The notes below the pieces were generated by a model. It searched no databases and was not told where the DNA came from. It saw nothing but the letters and a program-made list of their open reading frames with translations. Below, piece by piece: positions 49,094-60,898 of a stretch of DNA of 64,000 nt. A program made the translations under genes and the position numbers. The stretch is from Hygrophila difformis (taxonomy: Eukaryota > Streptophyta > Magnoliopsida > Lamiales > Acanthaceae), in contig JAOANR010000002.1 of the NCBI GenBank assembly GCA_030278955.1, positions 62,001-126,000 of the forward strand, given 5' to 3'. Positions within the stretch are counted from its first letter, which is position 1. Each line of letters starts with the position of its first letter.

Positions 49094-50625
49094 GCATGAA
49101 TAATAAAGCAGAATAAAAATAAAAGCAACCAAACATCACACCGTCCCATACCGGTGCTTCAACCACAATCATACAATTTATGCACGTGATGCATGGCCTA
49201 ACATACACCTATCTAACCTATATGCAAATGCAATGAATATGCCTAGCCGGCACCTAAAAACCCGGGCGGTATGAACCCACGGGTGAGGATATCATCAACT
49301 CCAACCCGTTACAGGGTAACATACACCATCCCCGCAGGGACCACAGGCATCACAGCCCATATCATACACCCCGCTGGGTCATCGGGACTCAACAACACCG
49401 GTGAAGGCTGCCCGATCAATCACGTCCATCATAACAACCCATAGGGTTAAATAACCGTCAATTCCAATGAAATACCATTCTCATGTCACATAATAAGGTG
49501 TTCAAACAACTAGACAAAAATCCTGAATGTTAGTATTCACATCCTTCCAGCTCAAATTAGTCATAAACAGACTCTCAGGATACAATTTATTCAAATCCCT
49601 ATCAGTGCCCTGCACCTCACTCATAACAAGTACTGTATATATATACATATATATATATATTCACAACATATAAACAAGTACTTACAACTATAGGTGTATA
49701 AATATATATATTCTCACACTAGTCTCATTCCACGCATTGAAGAAGAAATAACAAAAAGCTTACTGCTCACAATTATGAAGCCTCGCCTGGTGAAGAAAGA
49801 AAACCACATAAACTTATCTAAATTGCAAGACTAAATAAATTAACTAATACAAACAAAACACTTCCAGAATCCAAAAAAAGAGTTAGTCACTCAACTCCAA
49901 AAAGAATTAGTCCAGAATCTAAGCTTATCTAACGCTGATTGCATTCCCTGGACACTAAATCAACATAAATTAATTGACCCAAGCCAACAAAATTATCAAC
50001 TCCCCTCCACTGACACTCGGTCGACACAGACAGTGGAGAATATCATTAAAATAGCAGATACTGGGTTAATGAACGACATTCATTAATTCACAAATCAAAA
50101 CAATATATACGATTAAGCCTTGTCGGAGATCACCCCAATACCCCCAAACACGTAATTTAAGCACACAATCCCTTGCCTGATATCTTCCCAGCGATTAAAC
50201 GCCTCCGAATTGCTCAAATTCGAATCCGATCGGCCAAAACAACTCACAAACCTAGCATTTCGAAACATCCCCAATTCACTACCAAAATGATCGAAATAAA
50301 AATCATAGCGAAGAAGATGACGAAGAGAAACACTTACCAACAACCGATTAATCAATCGGCCAAGAAACGCGATGATTTGAAAGAGCCGAAGATCACTCCA
50401 ACCTCTCCTCTCTCGGCCGTTCCCTGCGTCTCCCGTTTTTTTTTTTTTTTTTTTTCTTTCCAACTTACAAAATAACCCCATTTAACTCTACAATAGTTAA
50501 ATAATTGCAAAAAGGCCCCCATCACTCTCAATTTACACAAAAGGAACCCCATCCGGACTGAAATGCAAAATATCCAAATACCAAATTATTTAAACAGTCC
50601 AATTTAATTAAATCGGGTCATTACA
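48430..50625 (-). repeat. 3' LTR of the chromovirus
   Basis: 2196 bp, TGTAACGCCCCG ... GGTCATTACA. It contains an (AAT)n microsatellite at about 49018-49090 and a T21 run near 50437. It begins and ends like its partner. Confidence 0.93.
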
Positions 50626-50640
50626 TTCCTCCCCCCTTAC
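50626..50640 (-). other. Polypurine tract
   Basis: The minus strand reads GTAAGGGGGGAGGAA directly upstream of the 3' LTR, the expected plus-strand priming site for reverse transcription. Confidence 0.85.
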
Positions 50641-50710
50641 GATCATTTCGTCCCCGAAATGCACATTCAAGAACATGATCAAAAATCAAAACAAGGGGAA
50701 AAATGTTACC

Positions 50711-53626
50711 TCAAGGCAACGGAGTCAAGTCCAATTCTGGGTACTTCAGCTTCATATGCTCCTCGGTTTCCCAAGTAGCATCTTCAGCTCCATGCCTAGA
50801 CCACAACACCTTAACCATCGGGATGGTTTTGTGCCTCAGAACCCTTTCCTTTGCATCAATCACCCGAACTGGATACTCCTCATACTCAAGACTCGCATCC
50901 AACTCAATCTCATCAGGCTGGATAATCTTAGATGGGTCAGATACGAACTTCCGGAGCTGAGAAACATGAAAAACATCATGAGCTCGACCCACCTCGGCTG
51001 GTAAAGCCAACCTATAAGCCACTTTACCAACTCTCTCCACAATCTCATAGGGTCCAATGTATCTCGGGCTCAGCTTGCCCTTCTTACCGAACCGGCGTAC
51101 CCCTTTCATAGGCGATACCCGCAGTAATACCCTATCACCAACCTCAAACTCCACATCACGACGAGCTAGATCGGCATAGCTCTTCTGTCTGTCTTGAGCT
51201 TCTTTCATACGGTCCCTAATGATCTTCACCAACTCCACAGTCTGCTCAATCATTTCAGGACCTACATTCACCTTATCTGTTGGATCATTCCAACATAAGG
51301 GACTCCTACACCTTCTCCCATACAATGCCTCGAAGGGAGCCATGCCAATACTTGCATGATAACTGTTATTGTAACTGAACTCCACCAAACTGAGGTGATT
51401 CTCCCAACTACCCTGAAAGTCCAGTGCACAAGCTCGTAACATATCCTCCAAAGTCCTAATGGTCCTTTCTGTCTGACCATCTGATTGAGGATGCCATGCA
51501 GTACTCATGCTAATCTGCGTGCCAAACGCTGTCTGCACATCCTTCCAAAACTTGGACAGAAATCTGGAATCCCGATCAGACACAATCTCCTTGGGAATCC
51601 CAAACCTTTTAACAACATGCTGAATATAAGCCTGGGTAAGCTGGCTCATACTCCATGTCAGTCTCATAGGTATGAACACTGCACTCTTAGTCAATCGATC
51701 CACCACTACCCAGATAGTGTCCATTTTCCTCACAGTCGGAGGCAACCCTGTCACAAAATCCATGGAGATGGATTCCCACTTCCATTCGGGCACTGCTAGG
51801 GGCTGTAGCAAACCCATTGGTCTCATGTGCTCAATCTTCACTCGCTGACATGTGGCACACTTAGCCACATATTCAACTATCTCCCTCTTCATGTTATTCC
51901 ACCAATAAGTCTGTCGGATGTCTTTATACATCTTTGTGACCCCTGGATGAACAGAATAAGGAGTCGTGTGAGCCTCATCCATGACCTTCTTCTTCAGGTC
52001 AACACAACACTCCGGAATGCACCATCTATCACCATATCTCACCATGCCCCTATTATCGATTCTGAAACCCGGAGCCTTACCATCCTGAATCTTCCGTCTC
52101 AATACTGCCATCTCCCCACTATCATGTTGGCTGGCAAATATCTCATCAATCAAAGAAGATGCAGTAACTAGCATGTTTAAGGTGTGCTGAACAGAGCCAA
52201 CAGGAACTACCTGAACCTCAAGTCTGAGTAGTTCCCTGCGCCATTCGGGCATCACTCCCAAACATGCCACTGAATGATGCTCCTTCCTGCTCAAAGCATC
52301 CGCCACCCGGTTCGCCTTGCCCTCAATATACTGAATATCCGTGTCATAGTCCTGCAATAACTCCATCCATCTCCTCTGTCTACCACTCATGTGGTCTGAG
52401 GTGTACAGACACTTCAAATTCTTATGATCTGAATAAATTCTACACTTCGCCCCATACAGATAGTGTCTCCAGATTTTCAGAGCATGCACTACCGCTGCCA
52501 TCTCCAAATCGTGAGTCGGGTAGTTTTGCTCATGTGGCTTAAGCTGTCGAGATGCATAAGCAATCACCTTCCCTTTTTGCATCAACACACAACCTAAACC
52601 CTTAAGTGACGCATCCGTGTAAACTTCATACTCGCCTGAATCATCAGGTAGTACCAAAACAGGTGCCTCTGTCACTTTCTTCTTCAACAATTCGAATGCT
52701 TGCTCACAAGCATCATCCCATCTGAATCTGACATCTTTCCTCAATAGTCTAGTCAGAGGTCTAGCAATGCTCGAGAACCCCTCAATGAATCTGCGGTAGT
52801 AGCCAACAAGACCTAAGAAACTCCGGATCTCTCCCACATTCTTCGGGGCCTGCCACTTTAGTACCGCTTCCACCTTAGCAGGATCAACTGCAATGCCCTC
52901 ACCCGAAACAATGTGTCCCAGAAATGACACCTTCTCCAACCAGAACTCACACTTGGAGAGTTTAGCATATAGCTTATGCTCTCGCAATGTGTTCAACACT
53001 GTCCTCAAGTGGCCAGCATGTGCCTCACGAGTCGGCGAGTAGACTAGAATATCGTCTATGAACACAACCACGCACACATCCAGCAGGGGGCGGAATACCC
53101 TATGCATAAGATCCATGAAGATCGCTGGTGCGTTAGTCAAACCAAAAGGCATGACCGTGAATTCAAAATGTCCATAACGAGTTCTGAATGCTGTCTTAGG
53201 CCTATCAGCCTCTGCCACCCTTATCTGATGGTAGCCCGATCTCAAATCAATCTTACTGAATACACTGGCCCCTCTCAACTGATCAAACAGATCCTCAATC
53301 CGAGGTAGAGGATACTTATTCTTCACTGTGATTCGGTTCAAACCCCTGTAGTCGATGCACATCCTCATCGACCCATCCTTCTTCTTAACAAACAGTACAG
53401 GAGCTCCCCAAGGCGAGCTACTCGGCTGGATATACCCCTTACTAGTAAGCTCATTCAACTGATCCTTCAACTCCTTCAATTCAGCAGGAGCCATTCGGTA
53501 AGGAGCCTTAGAAATAGGAGCTGCATCAGGCATCAGCTCGATAGAAAAAATCAATCTCCCGAGCAGGTGGGAGACCAGGAATTTCATCGGGAAACACATC
53601 CCCGAACTCAGAGACAACAGGGACAC
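50711..53626 (-). CDS. Chromovirus pol: RT, RNase H, integrase, chromodomain
   Basis: An open frame of 971 codons; true pol sequence begins at about 53545, where it takes over from the protease frame. RT shows [12 protein letters not shown] and the active site [11 protein letters not shown]. RNase H shows [16 protein letters not shown] and IYSDHKNLK. Integrase shows an H/H...CATC zinc region ([18 protein letters not shown]) and the catalytic acids in [17 protein letters not shown] and SDGQTERT. The C-terminus is a chromodomain-like segment ([17 protein letters not shown]) that typically targets integration to heterochromatin. No internal stop is present, so the domain set looks active. The missing start comes from a one-base frame change described under the protease. 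Confidence 0.92.
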   Translation of the reverse strand: MSLLSLSSGMCFPMKFLVSHLLGRLIFSIELMPDAAPISKAPYRMAPAELKELKDQLNELTSKGYIQPSSSPWGAPVLFVKKKDGSMRMCIDYRGLNRITVKNKYPLPRIEDLFDQLRGASVFSKIDLRSGYHQIRVAEADRPKTAFRTRYGHFEFTVMPFGLTNAPAIFMDLMHRVFRPLLDVCVVVFIDDILVYSPTREAHAGHLRTVLNTLREHKLYAKLSKCEFWLEKVSFLGHIVSGEGIAVDPAKVEAVLKWQAPKNVGEIRSFLGLVGYYRRFIEGFSSIARPLTRLLRKDVRFRWDDACEQAFELLKKKVTEAPVLVLPDDSGEYEVYTDASLKGLGCVLMQKGKVIAYASRQLKPHEQNYPTHDLEMAAVVHALKIWRHYLYGAKCRIYSDHKNLKCLYTSDHMSGRQRRWMELLQDYDTDIQYIEGKANRVADALSRKEHHSVACLGVMPEWRRELLRLEVQVVPVGSVQHTLNMLVTASSLIDEIFASQHDSGEMAVLRRKIQDGKAPGFRIDNRGMVRYGDRWCIPECCVDLKKKVMDEAHTTPYSVHPGVTKMYKDIRQTYWWNNMKREIVEYVAKCATCQRVKIEHMRPMGLLQPLAVPEWKWESISMDFVTGLPPTVRKMDTIWVVVDRLTKSAVFIPMRLTWSMSQLTQAYIQHVVKRFGIPKEIVSDRDSRFLSKFWKDVQTAFGTQISMSTAWHPQSDGQTERTIRTLEDMLRACALDFQGSWENHLSLVEFSYNNSYHASIGMAPFEALYGRRCRSPLCWNDPTDKVNVGPEMIEQTVELVKIIRDRMKEAQDRQKSYADLARRDVEFEVGDRVLLRVSPMKGVRRFGKKGKLSPRYIGPYEIVERVGKVAYRLALPAEVGRAHDVFHVSQLRKFVSDPSKIIQPDEIELDASLEYEEYPVRVIDAKERVLRHKTIPMVKVLWSRHGAEDATWETEEHMKLKYPELDLTPLP

Positions 53627-54103
53627 TCGAAGCAGTAGGAACCTCTGCTCGAAGATCCCTCATTTGCCACAGGGAAAGAGAACAACCCCTGCGCATCAAA
53701 TCACACAACGCAGCAACCGAAACCACACTAATAGCAGGTGGAATCAAAGAGGGTCGATAAGAGACATACTTACCGAGAGGATCTCGGAAGGAAATGCGTG
53801 GAATACCACAATCGATAACAGCACGATGGCGAGTCAGCCAATCCATGCCCAAAATTACATCAAAGTCAGCCAGGCTAAATACAACCAAGTCGGCTCTGAA
53901 CTCACGGCCCTCGATGCTCAATACCGCATCTCGCCATATGTGATCACTACGGATGATATCGCCCGAAGGCAAGGAAACAGGCATCTGGTAGGGCACCAAC
54001 GGTCCTACACCGTGCTCCCGCACAAATCGCAAAGCCACAAACGAACACGAGGCTCCCGAATCAAACAATACAAAGGCAGAATGATTCGCAACAGTAATAG
54101 TAC
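53526..54103 (-). CDS. Chromovirus protease segment, out of frame with RT
   Basis: From the inferred splice acceptor (54103) the frame encodes an aspartic protease with active-site motif [13 protein letters not shown] and flap/hydrophobic motif VILGMDWL. It ends at a TGA (53526-53528). Just before that, conserved PR-RT linker sequence switches to the next frame within a run of six A (53545-53550; T on the coding strand). A single-base length change in this run explains the break between otherwise intact frames. It may be a true lesion, a sequencing error or, less likely, recoding. Confidence 0.8.
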
Positions 54104-54179
54104 CTAAACGGGGTACAAAGTTTACAAAGACAGAGCACAATGAAAAGAAAATAGAAAACTGCAGGAATTTAAAACACAC

Positions 54180-55374
54180 CTGCAAGAACATCATCGCGAC
54201 GATCTGCCTCCGCACGATCCAAGACGTTCAGTCTGCCACCCCTGTCAGCCCGAACCGGTCTACCCCTGCCAGCATGCGGGCAATCCGCTCGGCGATGACC
54301 CACCTCGTGGCAAGTCCAACAACGGTATACAGGACGCCCATCGGGTCCAACCTCACGAACAGGTAGCGGTGCACGACCACCACCCCTGCCCACATCAGCA
54401 CGGCCACCATCACGGCGACCCCTAACAGCAGGCTGGCCCCTCTGATCGCCGCCTCTCTGCCCCTCACGGCCCCGGTCCCTTTGCCTCTTTCTACTCTGCC
54501 ACTGTTGGCGTTCTTCAGACCGACTCTCCTCCACATATAAGGCCTGATCGAATGCCTCAGACAATGTATCATAACCTCGATAGCCAAAAGAGGACTTAAT
54601 TCCTGCCCGAAGACCCGAAATGAAACGACGAACCTCGTCCCTACCAGTGGGCATAACTTCCGGAGCATACCTCATAAGCTCCACAAACTTCCTGTGATAA
54701 GCGGTCACGCTCATGCTTTCCGTCTGTCTCAAACCCAGAAATTCCATTTTCTTCGCCTCCAAGACATGTGGTGGATAGAAATGGGAACTAAGAGCCTCTG
54801 TAAACTGTTCCCAGTTGAACCCGGGTCGAGCGAGTAGGTCGTGCTCGCGGGTCCTCCACCAATGCAGTGCTTCCCCTTCCAGATAGTGGGAAGCTACATA
54901 AGCCTTCTGGTCCTCAGGACAGTTGATATTAATAAGAACCCGACCCAACTGATACTTCCAGTTCTCCAGATCAGAAGGACTGGCACCCCCTGCAAACTTT
55001 GGTGGACGGTGTTTTGTGGACAGGTCCACATAGTCCACATGGACTGGAACAGGTGCAGGGGCAGGCTGCACGACAGGCTGTGGTAACAACTGAAAGAACT
55101 GTGCCAGCTGTCGGGCGAACTCAATTGGATTGAAGGCAGCTGCACCACCTACTGGTGGATTCCCGAGAGGCACCTGAGCAACAGGTGGTACCTCTGGTGC
55201 GGGTGGAGGAGGAGGAGGTGGTGGTCCGTCGTTCCCCTGTTCAACTCCATCAGGTGGATCCATATTTCCCATCTCCTCAGGTGCAAAGTCCCCTACCCTA
55301 TCTCCAACGGGTGGACCCTGGTTCCTGCGGGGCCTTCCCCGTCGACCAGCACCTCTAGCGCGATAAGGAACCAT
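54180..55374 (-). CDS. Chromovirus gag, first exon
   Basis: ATG at 55374 (MVPYRARGAGRRGRPRR). A Pro-rich N-terminus leads to the retrotransposon gag domain (LENWKYQLGRVL, EALHWWRTREHD, FYPPHVLEAKKMEF) and a CX2CX4HX4C knuckle (CWTCHEVGHRRADC). The frame stops at 54169, 12 bases after a GCAG|GTGTG donor. A matching TTTAG|GTACT acceptor at 54104 joins it in frame to the protease, so a 76-bp intron (54104-54179) is likely. The longer upstream frame to 55476 starts inside the leader and is not preferred. Confidence 0.85.
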
Positions 55375-55704
55375 TCTGATATGCAAAACAGACACAACAT
55401 GAACAAACATGTCAGCAAAAATCACCAACATACCATATATCCCATATATCTGATGGCATAATAAAGAATATAACAATTAAAATAAATAAATAACAATGAA
55501 TTCGCAGTCCTCAATGACTGTGAAGTCTCAATGATCCTGACTGGAGTACCATTGTCCTTCCACAGTTCCCTAACTGTGGCTCAACCTGGTATGCGCAAAA
55601 CTCAACAAAAATAAATAAGAAGAATGCAATTCTACACTATATGTATCCCACACACATCTCACCACCTATGTCTACACCAATTTTAATATAATAAAGAGCA
55701 CACA

Positions 55705-55717
55705 GGCTCTGATACCA
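55705..55717 (-). other. Primer-binding site, tRNA-iMet type
   Basis: The minus strand reads TGGTATCAGAGCC, the standard initiator-Met primer site, 3 bases inside the 5' LTR. Confidence 0.92.
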
Positions 55718-55720
55718 CTC

Positions 55721-56312
55721 TGTAACGCCCCGAAAATTCAAACCTGATTTTCGGAAGCATTACCACCGTACTAACTATCCTAAACTAGTGGCCAGCTAAT
55801 TTAAAACAGCTAGTACAAGGCTGAGCAAAACCTAAAGTGTTAATCTGATTAATCCATTTTAATGCAGAAGCTGAAATAAAATAAACACATAGGCACATGG
55901 AAAAAGGTCTCACCAATAACCATAAAATAATATTAACAAATTACCCGGCTACAAGCCTCACAAAAAGCATAAACAACATACCAAATCTCAAACAGGGCTA
56001 CCAGCCCAAATCAGTAGATCACATAAGGCCACCGGCCGACTGAATATAAATCCTAGGCTCACAGGCCTCAACTAGTCAATAATCCAATGACAAATCATAA
56101 TTATCAAAACAATAGAGTATCACATAAACACATAAGATCAAATGAGTAGGCAGGTCCTATCTATGTGATCTCTCAACCCCAAACCCAATCATGCTCCAGC
56201 GCCTCCAGCAGGATCTATAAAACAGACAAAAACAAAGGGAGTCAGTACAACGTACTGAGCAAGGCTACGTGTTGGGGAGTAAGGGATAACAGAGCAACAA
56301 GAGTAAATAATG

Positions 56313-56396
<84 letters not shown>

Positions 56397-57926
56397 GCAT
56401 GAATAATAAAGCAGAATAAAAATAAAAGCAACCAAACATCACACCGTCCCATACCGGTGCTTCAACCACAATCATACAATTTATGCACGTGATGCATGGC
56501 CTAACATACACCTATCTAACCTATATGCAAATGCAATGAATATGCCTAGCCGGCACCTAAAAACCCGGGCGGTATGAACCCACGGGTGAGGATATCATCA
56601 ACTCCAACCCGTTACAGGGTAACATACACCATCCCCGCAGGGACCACAGGCATCACAGCCCATATCATACACCCCGCTGGGTCATCGGGACTCAACAACA
56701 CCGGTGAAGGCTGCCCGATCAATCACGTCCATCATAACAACCCATAGGGTTAAATAACCGTCAATTCCAATGAAATACCATTCTCATGTCACATAATAAG
56801 GTGTTCAAACAACTAGACAAAAATCCTGAATGTTAGTATTCACATCCTTCCAGCTCAAATTAGTCATAAACAGACTCTCAGGATACAATTTATTCAAATC
56901 CCTATCAGTGCCCTGCACCTCACTCATAACAAGTACTGTATATATATACATATATATATATATTCACAACATATAAACAAGTACTTACAACTATAGGTGT
57001 ATAAATATATATATTCTCACACTAGTCTCATTCCACGCATTGAAGAAGAAATAACAAAAAGCTTACTGCTCACAATTATGAAGCCTCGCCTGGTGAAGAA
57101 AGAAAACCACATAAACTTATCTAAATTGCAAGACTAAATAAATTAACTAATACAAACAAAACACTTCCAGAATCCAAAAAAAGAGTTAGTCACTCAACTC
57201 CAAAAAGAATTAGTCCAGAATCTAAGCTTATCTAACGCTGATTGCATTCCCTGGACACTAAATCAACATAAATTAATTGACCCAAGCCAACAAAATTATC
57301 AACTCCCCTCCACTGACACTCGGTCGACACAGACAGTGGAGAATATCATTAAAATAGCAGATACTGGGTTAATGAACGACATTCATTAATTCACAAATCA
57401 AAACAATATATACGATTAAGCCTTGTCGGAGATCACCCCAATACCCCCAAACACGTAATTTAAGCACACAATCCCTTGCCTGATATCTTCCCAGCGATTA
57501 AACGCCTCCGAATTGCTCAAATTCGAATCCGATCGGCCAAAACAACTCACAAACCTAGCATTTCGAAACATCCCCAATTCACTACCAAAATGATCGAAAT
57601 AAAAATCATAGCGAAGAAGATGACGAAGAGAAACACTTACCAACAACCGATTAATCAATCGGCCAAGAAACGCGATGATTTGAAAGAGCCGAAGATCACT
57701 CCAACCTCTCCTCTCTCGGCCGTTCCCTGCGTCTCCCGTTTTTTTTTTTTTTTTTTCTTTCCAACTTACAAAATAACCCCATTTAACTCTACAATAGTTA
57801 AATAATTGCAAAAAGGCCCCCATCACTCTCAATTTACACAAAAGGAACCCCATCCGGACTGAAATGCAAAATATCCAAATACCAAATTATTTAAACAGTC
57901 CAATTTAATTAAATCGGGTCATTACA
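55721..57926 (-). repeat. 5' LTR of the chromovirus
   Basis: 2206 bp, almost identical to the 3' LTR. The (AAT)n array at 56311-56393 is longer than its partner and the T run near 57740 is shorter, accounting for the length difference. Confidence 0.93.
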
Positions 57927-58141
57927 GTATTTCGATCGAAGCCACCACATTGGGCGACCGAAGGTTTTCTCGCGACCGAAGCTCAACTAAGCATGCTTAA
58001 TTAATAGGCACTTCGGTCGGCCTATTTCACTTCGATCGGTCCGATCGAAGTACCCGACCGAAGGGTTTTTTGTCATTTTGGGTATAAAAGTTATCTTTTA
58101 AGTGGTGGGTGTAAAACACTTTTTTCCTATGTCTGACAGGG
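57927..58141 (-). repeat. Right terminal and subterminal inverted repeat of the MULE
   Basis: It contains TTCGATCGAAG, GCGACCGAAGG, CACTTCGGTCGGCC and the CTTCGATCGG/CCGATCGAAG palindrome at about 58030-58050, then the terminal stretch GGGTATAAAAG ... CTGACAGGG that mirrors the left end. Confidence 0.78.
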
Positions 58142-58834
58142 CAACAGACACTATTACTTCTTTTTTTTTATTATTTTACTTTTCCCAAAAAAGAATTTAT
58201 GGGTGTCTGGTTCGAAACTGGAAAGAGAGAATATTCACGTTTTTGTAGAATTGTTTTTATTTTATTTTATTTTTTGCACAGGTATCCCTAGGCAATATGA
58301 GTCGAAAACTAATCCCTCGAGCCAACTGCTTTTGACTAGAATTATGCATACACAAATACTCGAATTCGAGACCTTGCTTAAACTGTCAAAATCTCAAATC
58401 ACTCAGGCCAACTGCAATTTGGTAGAATTGTTTTTATTTGGATGAGATTGAACAATTTTTTAGGTGAATATCCATGTATCGCCATGTCAAATTGGACCTA
58501 AACCTAATCCCTCGAGTATCTGCATAGACAATCAAGAGCGCATCTTCCAAAGCAGTTTTTTGCATTAACAAGGCTCAATCCCGAGATCTTGTTTAAACGA
58601 CTAGAGCTCCCAATCTACTCAAGTTAATTGCTGGTTACAATTTAATTATTTGAATACATTTTTAACATATTTAGTATATCTTTCCTCATTCCTTTTAATG
58701 GAATAAGGATGGTATTGGAATATTATGTAACCCATTAAGTGTATACTTATAAGATTTGGAAGATGTGAATATTCTCGGCCTTTTCAAAACCAACCTCTTA
58801 ATTTTTTAACTTAATGCATGAGGAAAAATCATGC
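58142..58834. other. Intergenic, no gene
   Basis: A phrase like CTAATCCCTCGAG(C/T) occurs at about 58310 and 58506 in two diverged copies of a roughly 200-bp block. I cannot assign it to a family. Confidence 0.4.
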
Positions 58835-59372
58835 AAACTAGAAATGGACCCTAATACTATGAGAACACGTCGGACTATCTAATAGGGGCCTAGGACCTAG
58901 CCTACAATAAGACAGGCCAGGCTTTTTTCATAAAGTGATTAGGCTTAGATCATTTTGAAAGCCTATTTAGATGCTTGGTCCAAACTTTATAAAAAGCCTA
59001 TTAGGCCTACCAAGTCCGTCTATTAATTATTATTACTATGCATATTGCATAAGAGTATCTTGTATTATTACTATTTTATGTAGAACTATAATTTGATCTT
59101 ACACATACTTTTAAAATATTTATAACCTTTATCAAGTATGTAAATATGTTATATCAGGACATATATATATAAAAATCTCTTAATTTGATTTTGCAATAGG
59201 CTTAATCAGGCTTTTAAAAGGTTTAAAGTGTGACCTATTTAAATAAATATGCCGGACTTAGGTCTATCAAAGTAATAGATTAGGATCAGGCCTTGGAAAA
59301 TTGATGTAGGTCTAAACCGTTCAAGGCAAAGTGTGGTCTAGCCTAGCCTATTTCAACCCCTACTTCCACGAT
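58835..59372. mobile_element. Possible hAT-like non-autonomous element
   Basis: Rich in GGCCTAGGAC, AGGCTTTTAAAAGG and AGGCCT words, with a right end AGCCTATTTCAACCCCTA whose reverse complement (TAGGGGTTGAAATAGGCT) resembles the common plant hAT-type terminus. The left end (TAGAAATGGACCCTAA) matches poorly and no 8-bp duplication is evident. Confidence 0.3.
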
Positions 59373-60898
59373 TATGTCTTCTAATTTTACCAGAGTTAAG
59401 TCAAATCTCTAAATTGGAATAATGCGCAGTGCACCTAATCACATTTTTAACAAAAAGTGAGTTATAATTTGTTGAAAATTCCGATACATTTTGAATCAAT
59501 CTATTTATGGTACAACCTCTTGAAAAATCTGCTCGTGCAAACATCAGATAGGATATATCCCCATAACATCACTCATAACATTATTCCATATCACGGAACA
59601 TTTCGCCAATCACACAGAACATCTTTCATCACATTGATACGTTTGCATTTGTAGGTGTAGTGCAAGAAAATGCGCAGACGAAAAACTGCAAAACGATTTT
59701 ATTAATCTCACAATTTAGAAGTCTACACTTACAGAATTTAAATGTCAAAAGAAATTTAAGAAGATCAAACTATTTGAGTTCAACTTCTGTGACTCCCTTT
59801 GATTCCTCCGATCTTACAGATGTCGAAGTGCTCTTGTGCTTCTTCTCCGGCTCCTTGTGATTTCTGGCTTTCTGCAACATCTTGTTGTAAAATTTCTCTC
59901 GAGTGTATCAATGTTCAAGAGTGTAACTGTATTGAGACTCTGGGTGTCTGAGTACGAGTGTGTAGGTAATCTTAATTTGTGAAATGGTGGAGGAAAACAT
60001 GGTGAATGGTGGGGCCAATTTCTATGGGTCGGCACGCTATAAGTGTCTATTGGGTCATGTGCTCGGTAGGTCTTTCATTTGGATTTCAAGACTTGTCCAC
60101 ATTGGCCTAGTATAAGCTCATTTGGCATTTTGGATCCAATAACCCGTTTGAACATTAACATTATTCCAAGAATTTAATATATTTAAATGCTTAAATTAAT
60201 TAGTATTTCATTTTTTTTTTGAGGAGCCATATTAGTATTTCATTTTGAAATAACACATGATGCATTTTCATTTGTGAATAAATTTTAAGTGTTTACAGCA
60301 GGTGTTTTCATTCAATCCTCACCCCTTTTAAAACACCAGGCGGTAGCACTCAATCCTCATCTCTTTTTTTTTTTTTTTGGGTAAACCATGAGGCCAGTCA
60401 AGATACATCACCAACACGAAAAGGAAAAAAAGACAGAAAAAATAGAACACAACACTAGGGAGAGGAGGACAATCCTCATCTCATTTAAAACACCACTTGT
60501 TTGCAATCAATCCTTGCCCCATTTGGGACTCTATTGTATTTTGTTTGCTCCAAGGAATTGCTTGCAATTGTCTTTCTCGGTTAATGAAACTAAGGCTATG
60601 CATAATTACATAATACTATAAAAACAAACCTTTATTTGCCGTTGCCATGCCCCTGGCCAAGCGCCCATTTGCACCAAAAACTAATACAGTAATAAAAACA
60701 AAGCAGTAATAACACCAGTTACAAACTTGCAATAGCAGCATGGGTAATTTCATTGCACGCCCGTGTATTAAATAAATCATCTTTTTTAATTTCCATTGCA
60801 CCAGCCTCTCTCTACCTCTTAAATTTACAGTTACAATATATAGTCGCATAACCTTCACGGTATTCGGATTCCTTCCTAATGGGCGCCTTTACAGATCA
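59373..60898. other. Intergenic, upstream debris
   Basis: 59655-60040 has a modest frame on each strand without recognisable domains. T-rich runs at 60211 and 60364, the latter followed by GGGTAAACCATGAGGCCAG, look like reversed poly(A) tails of retroposed sequences. 60622-60898 should include the 3' UTR of the next gene. Confidence 0.4.

Larger units (their letters stand above)
48430..57926 (-). mobile_element. Complete, young Del/Tekay-type chromovirus (Ty3)
   Basis: A 9.5-kb element with near-identical LTRs (48430-50625 and 55721-57926), target duplication GTATT on both sides (48425-48429, 57927-57931), a tRNA-iMet primer site, a polypurine tract, and gag, protease, RT, RNase H, integrase and chromodomain in order on the minus strand. 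The LTRs differ, as far as I can see, by one substitution (48916-type T versus C in GCCTTCAGC/GCCTCCAGC) plus length of two simple repeats. Confidence 0.93.
25984..58141 (+). mobile_element. Composite Mutator-like element (KI-MULE type) with four nested LTR insertions
   Basis: The termini are inverted: 25984 onward and the reverse complement of 58141 backward both start CCCTGTCAG, then share AAAAAAGT, CACACCC/TACACCC, CTTAAAAG, AACTTTT, TACCC and a CTTCGGTCGG-type block over about 85-100 bp. Between them lie a MuDR transposase gene (plus) and a Ulp1-like protease gene (minus), the content of autonomous KI-MULE/CUMULE elements. Subtracting the four inserts and their 5-bp duplications leaves about 13.5 kb of MULE. 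Flanks show no clean 9-11 bp target duplication, so the ends are good to about 10 bp. Confidence 0.8.

Noticed and set aside
48874..49208. Poly-Asn, poly-Ile and poly-Leu ORFs (also at 56165-56511)
   Set aside because: Translations of the (AAT)n microsatellite in the chromovirus LTRs.
59814..60035. Small ORF with His/Arg/Ser bias
   Set aside because: No domain, no supporting context, and an overlapping open frame on the opposite strand.
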